64,000 bases of DNA from an uncultured Bryobacteraceae bacterium. Lineage in GTDB: Bacteria; Acidobacteriota; Terriglobia; Bryobacterales; Bryobacteraceae. The stretch is taken from NCBI GenBank assembly GCA_937924525.1, contig CALDSU010000002.1, forward strand, positions 1-64,000, written 5' to 3'. Within the stretch, counting starts at the first letter, position 1. Each line of letters starts with the position of its first letter. Under the pieces are notes generated by a model, which saw nothing but the letters and a program-made list of their open reading frames with translations, made no database searches and was not told where the DNA came from. Below are positions 57,520-64,000 of this stretch, one piece after another. The translations under genes were made by a program, and so were the position numbers.

Positions 57520-59463
57520 TCAATAGCGCGAAGCAAAGGCGTGGTCGTGGCGGCCTTCCAGCACCGCCGCCACCTGCATCGTGAGAAAGTAATGCGGTCG
57601 GCTCCCGTACGCCGCGGGAATCCGGCCGTAGAAATTCACCCTGCGCGGCGCCAGGCGCGCGGCGACGTCCGGCAGGTCCGTGTAGCGGAGCACGTTCAGG
57701 AAGATCGGCCCCTCGGTGTGACTCGAGGGCGGGTCAAGCAGCAGCACTTGCGGGACGCGCGCGTCGAGCAGGGCAGCATAGAGCGCCAGACCCGCGGCGG
57801 CGCCCCTGCCGGAAACCATGATGCGGTTCGGGTCCACGCCGGGTTCGGTGCGCAGCACCGCCACCGCGCGGAGCACGTCCCACAGCCGCATCGAATCCAC
57901 CGTGCGCCCTACGTGCATCGCATTCCGGAGCACGTCTTTCCAGAAGCTGCGCGGCCAGCCGATTTCATCGACCCCGCGGGGGTAGAACGCCAGCGCCGCC
58001 TGGCCCGATAGCAGCGCGAACCAGTCGCTCAACGATTTGGCGTCGTCCCCATCGGAGGCGATGTGGAGCAGCGCGGGACGTTTCTCTTCGCGTTTGGCCG
58101 CCGCGCGCAGCAAGCCGCGCACCCGGATCCCCGCTTCGGTGTCGAACGCAAGTTCTTCGAACGGAGGCTGCGGCGCACGAGTCAGGTGCAGGGGCGGCGG
58201 CGAGGCGGGAAACGCGCGAAACACCTTGTGCTTCAGCACGTCAGTCAGTTCGCCTTCCACGCGGGGAAACCGCGCCGTGAACGTTTCGTGCACCAGATAG
58301 TTCCGGGCGTCGGTGGGCGGGTGGCCGCCGAATACCGCCAGTTCCGCTTCGGGCGCGTTCGAATAGTCCATGTCAAGCCGGCGCCCGGTCACCTGGAGCA
58401 GATGCTTGTCGAACCAGCGGATGGCTTGCTCACGCAGATAGTCCGAATCGGCGTGGCCAGTATCCGCCACGATGTGCTCGAAATCCTTGCCGCGGCCGGC
58501 CGCCTGATACAGCGCGGCCGCGCGCGCGGCGGACTCCTCGTAGCCCGGCACGGGAAACAGCAGGTCCTGTCTGCCGTGCGCCATCCGCGACGGGCGCGGG
58601 AAAACCAGCGCGCCCTGGTGGAGCAGGTCGTGCATCCACGAATTCAGCGGAAACATGCAGTCGTAATGCCGGCGCTGCGTGTTGTCCTTCACGTTGGCGG
58701 CATAGGTGCGGATGCCCATGACGGGAACCGCCGCTTGGACGCGCGGGTCCACCGCCGCCGTGAACCAGGTGATGGCCGCGCCGCCCGAGCGGCCCGTCAT
58801 GCCGATGCGATCCGCGTCGATTTCCCGGCGGGTTTCCAGGTAATCGATGGCTCGGATGGCGTTCCACACTTCCACGCCCGCCGGCGTGTAGCCGCGGGCG
58901 TACCAGTCGTACAGATCCTGGTTGTAGACGCCGTGATGCAGCGCGAACGTCTCGGCCACCTGGATGGAGTCCAGCAGCAACGCGGCATAGCCGTTCCGGG
59001 CGAACGAAATGCCGTGGCGCTGGTAGGAGGTCTTGTTGCCGTGCGGGGAGAAAGCGTGGCCGCACACCTAGATGATGGCGGGGACGCGCCCGGCGCGGAA
59101 TTTGGGCAGGTACAGATTGCCCGTGACGTAGATTTTCGGCAGGCTCTCCCACGCGATCTTTTCAACAGCGTACGCGCCCTGGTCGAGCACGCCAGTGATC
59201 TGGACATGCAAGGGGGTGCGCTCCGGCCAGGGCAGCAGGCCGAGCATGTCGCGCAGTTCATCCCGGCGGCGTTCCCGCACCGCTTCCCACGCAGCGGGGG
59301 AGGCCCTCTCCGCCGCGGCGCGAGCGGTGACCCGGCGGGCTTCCGCTTCCAGGTAGGCGGTGATCTGGCGCTGGCTTTCGCGCATGCGGCGCCAGGCGGC
59401 GTCCTCCGCCTGCGCCCCACCGGGCAGCGCCAGCAGCACGCCCGCCCAGATCGCGCCGCGCAT
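57520..59463 (-). pseudogene. secreted alpha/beta-hydrolase (dienelactone/acetyl-xylan-esterase-like) interrupted by one TAG
   Basis: The reading frame of 648 codons is intact except for an in-frame TAG at 59070-59068. Before it lie a signal peptide and a ~110-residue N-domain ending V-P-A-I-I; after it V-C-G-H-A-F-S continues in the same frame, where relatives have Tyr. The downstream part carries the hydrolase core: G-M-T-G-R-S-G-G-A (nucleophile Ser), F-P-V-P-G-Y and D-T-G-H-A-D-S. A second domain extends to the end. The gene is either freshly inactivated or read through; a sequencing error is also possible. Confidence 0.82.
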
Positions 59464-59469
59464 GTTCGG

Positions 59470-59955
59470 TTAACGCGCGCCCATTTTGGCCAGGGCGTTC
59501 TGCCCCGCCTGGGCGATCTGGCCGTCCTGTTGCGAAGTGACGCCGCTGACGCCGATTGCGCCGAGCACTTTGCCGTCCAGCATCAGGGGCAGCCCGCCTT
59601 CCACCGGCATCGCGCCCGGCAAGCGGAGAATCGTCTGCCTGCCGCCCGCCAGCGCGTCTTCAAACGCCTTGGTCGGGCGCTTAAACTTCACGGCGCTCTG
59701 CGCCTTGGCGATGGCCACGTCGACGCTGCCGACCTGCGTTTCATCCATGCGCTGCAAGTAGAGCAGGTGGCCGCCCTCGTCCAGAATCGCGATGACGACG
59801 TTCCAATTGTTGGCGGCGGCTTCTTTCTCCGCGGCGGCCGCGATCTCTTTGGCGGCGGCCAGCGTCAGTGCTTTCTTGGTGGCCAGTTCGGCGGCCATGG
59901 AGATACCTCCCGCGAGCAGAGTCGCGATCAGAGTGGGCAGGAGTGGGCGAATCAT
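59470..59955 (-). CDS. GlcG/HbpS (DUF336) family heme-binding-like protein
   Basis: The protein (161 residues from ATG 59955; a start at 59985 is possible) has a signal peptide (L-L-P-T-L-I-A-T-L-L-A-G-G). The GlcG/HbpS fold follows: L-T-L-A-A-A-K-E-I-A-A-A-A, V-V-I-A-I-L-D-E-G-G-H-L-L and A-I-G-V-S-G-V. Members bind heme or corrinoids or occur in glycolate loci. It lies 6 nt from the interrupted hydrolase and may be co-expressed with it. Confidence 0.87.
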   Translation of the reverse strand: MIRPLLPTLIATLLAGGISMAAELATKKALTLAAAKEIAAAAEKEAAANNWNVVIAILDEGGHLLYLQRMDETQVGSVDVAIAKAQSAVKFKRPTKAFEDALAGGRQTILRLPGAMPVEGGLPLMLDGKVLGAIGVSGVTSQQDGQIAQAGQNALAKMGAR

Positions 59956-59995
59956 TCCTCGCATGCCGGGGACGCCAGCCATCATGCCACAGCCG

Positions 59996-60904
59996 TCACC
60001 GCTCCATCCAGCGGTAGGCGTCGCGCGCGTTTTTCCAGAAGTACTGGTCCAGCGCCGCCGGGCCCTTGCCGGCGAAGAACTGGCGGACGATTTTCAGCGC
60101 GACGCTGTAGGCGGCCAGCCGGTCGCTCACCGGCCAGTTGCTGCCGTAAATCAGACGTCGGGGGCCGAAATTCGCCCACAGTTCCTCGAGCGGCGGGCGG
60201 TAGGCGGCCAGGTCCGCGGGGACGCGGCCGCCTACGCGCCGCAGCACGCCCGACACTTTGGCGTAGATCTGCCGGCGCGGCCGGAGATCGGCGAACGCCT
60301 GACGGACCCCTGCCTCGCCGGCCGGCCAATCGAGCGGCAGATGGTTCAGCACGATGCGCAAGGCGGGTACGCGGTCGCTCAACGCCCGCGCGGTCGCGTA
60401 CATCTCGGGCTGGCCGATGAGATCGAGTGCGAGGTCCGCGGCGGCCAGGCGGCGCAGGTTCTCCACATAGTCCGGCCGCGCCAGGCCCGCGTCCACCTGG
60501 TTCGATCCCAGGCGGATGCCGCGGAACAGCCGGTGGCGTCCGAAGCGCTCGAGCAGGCGCGGGAAGTCCGCCGCGGCCGGGTCCAGGCGCCCCACGATGC
60601 CCACCATCACGGTCTCGCGTTCGGCCAGGTCGAGCAGCCACTGGTTGTCCTCCACCCAGGGACTCGCCTCCACCACCACCGTCCCGGTGACGCCCAGCGG
60701 TCTGGTGACAAAGCGGAAATGCTCGGGCAGCGTGGGCCGGTAGAGCAGGGTGTTGTCCTTCGACGGCCAGGGAATGCCTTCCGCGCGGCGCGGATCGTAG
60801 AAATGGGTGTGGGTGTCGATGATGCGGGACGGGGCGGCTTCGGTGAGAGTTGCCGCGCTCAACCCGCCCAAGGCGGTGAACAGCGTCCGGCGTGCGAGGG
60901 TCAC
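59996..60904 (-). CDS. exported amidohydrolase-2-type TIM barrel (lactonase-like)
   Basis: The 302-residue protein begins with a Tat-like leader (L-A-R-R-T-L-F-T-A-L-G-G-L). The amidohydrolase_2 pattern follows: I-D-T-H-T-H-F-Y-D-P-R-R, V-V-V-E-A-S, I-V-L-N-H-L-P and Y-G-S-N-W-P-V-S-D. It resembles 2-pyrone-4,6-dicarboxylate or L-fuconolactone hydrolases, which open sugar lactones. It starts at GTG 60904 and precedes the HbpS-like and hydrolase genes on the same strand. Confidence 0.9.
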   Translation of the reverse strand: MTLARRTLFTALGGLSAATLTEAAPSRIIDTHTHFYDPRRAEGIPWPSKDNTLLYRPTLPEHFRFVTRPLGVTGTVVVEASPWVEDNQWLLDLAERETVMVGIVGRLDPAAADFPRLLERFGRHRLFRGIRLGSNQVDAGLARPDYVENLRRLAAADLALDLIGQPEMYATARALSDRVPALRIVLNHLPLDWPAGEAGVRQAFADLRPRRQIYAKVSGVLRRVGGRVPADLAAYRPPLEELWANFGPRRLIYGSNWPVSDRLAAYSVALKIVRQFFAGKGPAALDQYFWKNARDAYRWMER

Positions 60905-61215
60905 GTCCTCATTCTACCGGGCGCTCGGCATGCGGGCGTCCTCTCCGCCGGTCTCGGCCTGTGGCGGCGAAACGATCATGTCCCGTTTGCCCAAAGTGAC
61001 GTTTCCCCTTGTCAGCCTTCCGCCTGGGAAGGGGCGGGGAGTACATCTACTCAGGCGCGTGGCCGATGGTGACTGGCTGGTGACGGCAAAAAGGCGGATA
61101 GCAGACTGATCCCCCAAGGGCAAGCTGCCGAACGGGCCTGAGCCTCCTGCGCCTTCGCCAGGGCTGGGCGGAAGCGGACATTTCGCACCTTGCCTTGACA
61201 CGAGTGCGCACCGGC

Positions 61216-61244
61216 TTGACGCCGCGGGCATGGGGGCCTACTCT
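61216..61244 (+). promoter_or_regulatory. sigma-70-type promoter candidate for sugar-isomerase-like gene
   Basis: TTGACG (61216-61221), a 17-nt spacer and TACTCT (61239-61244) form a good consensus-like promoter about 30 nt upstream of the ATG at 61277. The predicted transcription start falls in the tandem repeat. Confidence 0.5.
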
Positions 61245-61270
61245 GCGGTCGGAGTTCTGCGGTCGGAGTT
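61243..61270. repeat. 14-bp direct tandem duplication upstream of the isomerase-like gene
   Basis: CTGCGGTCGGAGTT occurs twice in tandem (61243-61256 and 61257-61270). It lies between the candidate -10 element and the ATG at 61277. Copy number may have changed by slippage and could affect the 5' UTR length. Confidence 0.75.
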
Positions 61271-61276
61271 CTTCCT

Positions 61277-62710
61277 ATGCCTTCCTCTGAATTGGACCTG
61301 CTCAGCCGGCGGCGGTTCTTGCTGACGTCGGCCGCGGCGCGGGGCCCGCTGGCGACCTTGGCGGCCCGCACCGAAACCCGCCCGGCCCCGTGGGACGGAC
61401 CGGCGGTCGTCAAACGCGTTTAGCTGGGGACGCGCCCGTCCTGGCCGCGCCCCGACGTTGATCTGAAGCAGGACATCGCGGCGATCGAGACGCAGTTGAG
61501 CGAGATCGAGCGGCGCTATCCCGGTCAGATCCGCTTCACCGGCGGAGAGCACCTCAAGGACGCCGCCGAAATGAGCGCCTGGCTGGGCGGAGCGGACGAC
61601 GCCGACGTGGTGCTCGCGTTCAACATGGTCACCATCGTGTTCCCGATGCTGCGCCGGCTGGTGGAAAGCGGCAAGCCCGCCTTGCTGTTCTCGGCGCCCT
61701 ACCAGGGCCACGATTGGAGCCATGCCGCCGCGTACGCGCAGAAAGGCGCCAAGCTCGAGCTGATCGCCAGCAGCGATTTCACGGCGCTCGATGAATACGT
61801 CCCGCTGTTCCGGACGATTCACCATCTGCGCCACAGCAAGGTGCTGCTGGTCTCGCCGCCCAAGCACCATCCCCGCAGCGAGGGCTACCACGCGCAGTTC
61901 GGCACTTCGTTCGCCTATCCCACTTATCAGGACCTCAAGTCGGCCTTTGAAGCCGCGGATGCGGACCAGGCCACCCGCCTGGCCGACGAGTTCATCCGCG
62001 CCGCCGCCAAGGTGGTGGAGCCCACGCGCCCGGAGATCATCGATTCGATGAAGCTGTACCTGGGCATTCACGAAGTGCTGCAGCGCGAGCGCGCCAACGC
62101 CATCGCCATCGACTGCCTGGGCGGCTTCGGCCGCAAGGAGTTGCCGGCGTATCCGTGCGTGGCCTTCTCCCAGCTCAACGACGCCGGCTGGTACGGGGTC
62201 TGCGAGTGCGATCTGGAATCGACCATGACGCAGTTGCTGATCACGTCGTTTTCGCGCCGGCCGGGCTTTGTCTCCGACCCGGTGTTCGACGCAAGCCGCA
62301 ACGAAGTGATCCATGCGCATTGCGTTTCAGCCACCCGGATGCGGGGTCTGGAGACGCCGCCGTGCCCCTATCTGGTCCGTTCGCACCTGGAAGATCATCA
62401 GGGCGTTTCGATGCAGGTGCTGACGCCTCCGGGCGAACCGGTGACGGTGGCGAAATTCACCAGCCCCCGGGAACTGCTGCTCTCCACCGGCGAGGCGCTG
62501 GGTAACGTCGACAACGAGCGCGGGTGCCGCACCAAGATCCGGACCAAGGTGAAAGACGCGCGCAAGATGCTGTCGCAGTGGGCGTCCAATCTCGAGCCGA
62601 CCGCGGGCACGCGCGACCTGCTGCATCGCGTGGTCTTTTACGGAGATTACTCGACGCAGGTCGAGAGGCTGGCGCAACTCACCGGCTTCCGGATCGTCCG
62701 CGAAGGGTAG
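61277..62710 (+). pseudogene. Tat-exported sugar-isomerase-like protein interrupted by one TAG
   Basis: The frame is open for 478 codons apart from a TAG at 61421-61423. The first 48 codons contain a Tat-like leader (L-S-R-R-R-F-L-L-T-S-A) ending V-V-K-R-V; after the TAG, L-G-T-R-P-S-W-P-R-P-D-V-D-L follows in frame, where relatives would have Tyr. The body resembles the L-fucose-isomerase-like family in Acidobacteria, with an Rossmann-like start (Y-P-G-Q-I-R-F-T-G-G-E) and C-E-C-D-L-E-S near the middle. A TTG at 61487 or later internal start could yield a shortened protein. Confidence 0.78.
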
Positions 62711-62713
62711 GCG

Positions 62714-63817
62714 TCAGGAAACTTCGAGCAGGACCCAGCCGGGCAGCGTCGAGGGCTGGCCGCCTTCGAAAACGATGCGGCGGGTCTTGGGGAAGGGCAA
62801 GCCGCTGGCCACGGCCCGGGAATAAAACGGGAGTCTGCCCAGCAGGGCGCGGTATTCGCCGGCGTCCTTTTCGATCCAGGCGGTCTTGCCGCACAGGCTG
62901 CCGCCCCAACCGAGCGGCAGCACGCAGGCCTGCTCAGGATCGAGATTGCGCAACCGGTCTTCGAGGGCGGCGATGGCGGCCCGCACGGGCTCCAAGCCGG
63001 TTGATTCCGCGTATTGCCTGTGCAGCCGGAGCACCGCGGCCGCGTACTGATTCACGGCCTGGAAGATTTTGCCCCGGGCGCTGGCGCTGCGCTCCTGCCA
63101 GGCTCCCTGAAAGGCCGCGCCGGGGACGGCCATTTCCGCGAACCATGGCGTGGATTCCTCGATGCGGCGCGAGTCCACCGCCCCGCGCGGGCTCTGCTTC
63201 CAGCCGAGCGTCCACTGGTCGCCGCGCGCTGCGGTCACGGTGGCCAGGCGCAGCAGGTAGACCTTGACGGGGGAGGCGTCGACGGGCGCGGAGTCGCCGG
63301 CCCGGACGAAACGCATCCGGCTGTTGCCGGCGCGCCCCAGGACCTCGTCCTCCACGGCTTCGGCCGGGCGCCGGGGCAACCGGTCGCCTGCGAACCGCTC
63401 CGCCACGGGCTTGAGCAGACCTTCCCGCAGGGACGCGAACAGTACACCGGTGCGCAGCGCGCCCTTCAGCGCGCTGGCCGGCAGATAGTGCCCATGCAGT
63501 CCGCGCGCGAACGTGGGGATATGAATGCTGTCTCCCGTGGCGCGTTCCCAATATTTGGAACACGAAGGATGCTCGAAGGGGATGCGCCGGTCCGCGAAGT
63601 TCTGGGCGAATCCGCCCCAAGACGCGAAATCGAGTTTATCGGCCTTCCTCAGTTGCGACAGGTAACCTTCGAGCCGGGGCCCCTTGGCGAGCAGCTTGAA
63701 GATCCGGTGCTGGTCGAGCACGTTTACCTGGTCCTTCCAGACCATGTAGTCGATGGGCGAAAGCCGGTGGCCGTCGCCAACCAGCACCGGCGTCAGACAG
63801 GTGACGCGGTAGGTCAT
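62714..63817 (-). CDS. csm5: type III-A CRISPR RAMP protein Csm5
   Basis: The 367-residue protein is a RAMP. It opens Y-R-V-T-C-L-T-P-V-L-V-G-D-G, contains the glycine-rich L-P-A-S-A-L-K-G-A-L-R-T-G loop typical of Csm5, and ends with a short beta segment. Csm5 caps the Csm effector near the crRNA 3' end. Its ATG overlaps the upstream csm4 stop by 4 nt, as in csm operons. The final codons converge on the sugar-isomerase-like gene with a 3-nt gap. Confidence 0.88.
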   Translation of the reverse strand: MTYRVTCLTPVLVGDGHRLSPIDYMVWKDQVNVLDQHRIFKLLAKGPRLEGYLSQLRKADKLDFASWGGFAQNFADRRIPFEHPSCSKYWERATGDSIHIPTFARGLHGHYLPASALKGALRTGVLFASLREGLLKPVAERFAGDRLPRRPAEAVEDEVLGRAGNSRMRFVRAGDSAPVDASPVKVYLLRLATVTAARGDQWTLGWKQSPRGAVDSRRIEESTPWFAEMAVPGAAFQGAWQERSASARGKIFQAVNQYAAAVLRLHRQYAESTGLEPVRAAIAALEDRLRNLDPEQACVLPLGWGGSLCGKTAWIEKDAGEYRALLGRLPFYSRAVASGLPFPKTRRIVFEGGQPSTLPGWVLLEVS

Positions 63818-64000
63818 GCCACCTCCTCGGCGGGCGCCGGTTCCACCGGGACGGCCGCGGGGACGAAAGGTTGCGCCAGAATCGGCGCCGCAACGGCGAA
63901 GCCGGCCCGGTAAACCGGATGCGGAAAGCCGTCCGGGGCCACGTTGGAAGCGCGTCCGCGCGGGGGCGCCGCCGCCACCAGTACGGAGCCTTCGGCGACC
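63814..64000 (-). CDS. csm4: Csm4, C-terminal fragment (cut by window edge)
   Basis: The last 62 codons read V-A-E-G-S-V-L-V, then P-H-P-V-Y-R-A-G-F-A and end P-A-E-E-V-A. The P-H-P-V-Y-R-x-G-F motif is characteristic of Csm4 C-termini. Csm4 holds the crRNA 5' handle beside Csm1/Cas10. The stop overlaps the csm5 start (ATGA). Upstream genes (csm3, csm2, cas10) are expected to the right of the window on the minus strand. Confidence 0.75.
   Translation of the reverse strand, partial: VAEGSVLVAAAPPRGRASNVAPDGFPHPVYRAGFAVAAPILAQPFVPAAVPVEPAPAEEVA

Larger units (their letters stand above)
60905..61276. other. 372-bp divergent intergenic region
   Basis: No coding region is supported. It separates the amidohydrolase from the sugar-isomerase-like gene and contains a good plus-strand promoter candidate (61216-61244) and a 14-bp tandem duplication (61243-61270). 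No tRNA or hairpin with a T-run was seen. Confidence 0.5.

Noticed and set aside
57214-58011. Plus-strand open frame of 265 codons over the intergenic region and hydrolase end
   Set aside because: Most of it is antisense to the supported hydrolase frame, and the remainder is Arg/Pro-rich without similarity.
23081-62710. Reassignment of the TAG codon in this organism
   Set aside because: Many intact genes here terminate with TAG (for example nagB at 18231, trpD at 21762, ku at 23029, the kinase gene at 43795), so a global recoding is not plausible; only local suppression or mutation remains.
62714-64000. A CRISPR repeat-spacer array near the csm genes
   Set aside because: No regularly spaced direct repeats of 25-40 nt were seen at the right edge or anywhere in the window.

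Overview
This is a G+C-rich bacterial chromosome segment with dense gene packing, frequent 4-nt ATGA stop/start overlaps and many secreted hydrolases. The gene content points to a Gram-negative soil-type member of the Acidobacteriota, most like Bryobacterales/Solibacteraceae. That content includes a POTRA outer-membrane-type protein, large proteins built from Ig-like (He_PIG) repeats, Tat-type secreted sugar-isomerase-like TIM barrels, a DinB remnant, a neutral-ceramidase-family enzyme and a bacterial Ser/Thr kinase. The taxonomy is inferred from gene content; no rRNA gene is present.

Layout. 1-271: a DUF433/DUF5615 toxin-antitoxin pair cut by the left edge. 929-5166: AAA ATPase, ParA-like ATPase with a small membrane protein, thymidine kinase, coiled-coil membrane protein. 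5368-11371: secreted or exported catabolic proteins (nitrilase-family enzyme, TIM barrel, beta-helix protein, ceramidase-like hydrolase) and a DinB relic. 11505-14444: rpmI-rplT, two small cell-division-type coiled-coil genes (including zapA) and an Hsp70-family protein. 14462-21762: carbohydrate and central metabolism (glycosidase-like lipoprotein, AGE epimerase, NagB, sucC-sucD-ndk, trpD). 21790-23604: a frameshifted HigA-type regulator, Ku, and a decayed beta-propeller gene. 23636-36044: oxidoreductase, M20 peptidase, mannose-1-phosphate guanylyltransferase, signal peptidase I, a pair of half-size DMT transporters, a POTRA protein, TrmJ-type methyltransferase, polyprenyl-phosphate sugar transferase, M19 dipeptidase and a beta-lactamase-fold hydrolase. 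36069-41215: a three-gene secreted Ig-like operon. 41426-56800: a Ser/Thr kinase followed by a type III secretion locus. 56831-62710: hydrolases, two of them interrupted by a single amber codon. 62714-64000: csm5 and the end of csm4 of a type III-A CRISPR system.

The most interesting part is 41426-56800. Gene order is sigma factor, sctI-J-K-L-N-O-P-Q, a FliO-like gene, sctR-S-T, a LysM-like gene, sctU, an unknown gene and a TPR chaperone. The lipoprotein SctJ, the inner-rod-like SctI, the NF-type export-gate sequences and the absence of hook, rod or filament genes indicate a non-flagellar injectisome-type system. It nevertheless keeps two flagellum-like components, a FliO homologue and a FliA-like sigma factor. 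Its SctQ carries an N-terminal FHA (phosphothreonine-binding) domain, and a membrane Ser/Thr kinase lies immediately upstream, suggesting phospho-dependent control. No secretin, SctD, SctV, needle or translocator gene is visible here.

A second theme is gene decay. A DinB relic, a HigA gene with a one-base homopolymer insertion, a beta-propeller relic, an alpha/beta-hydrolase with one internal TAG and a sugar-isomerase-like gene with one internal TAG all lie within the 64 kb.
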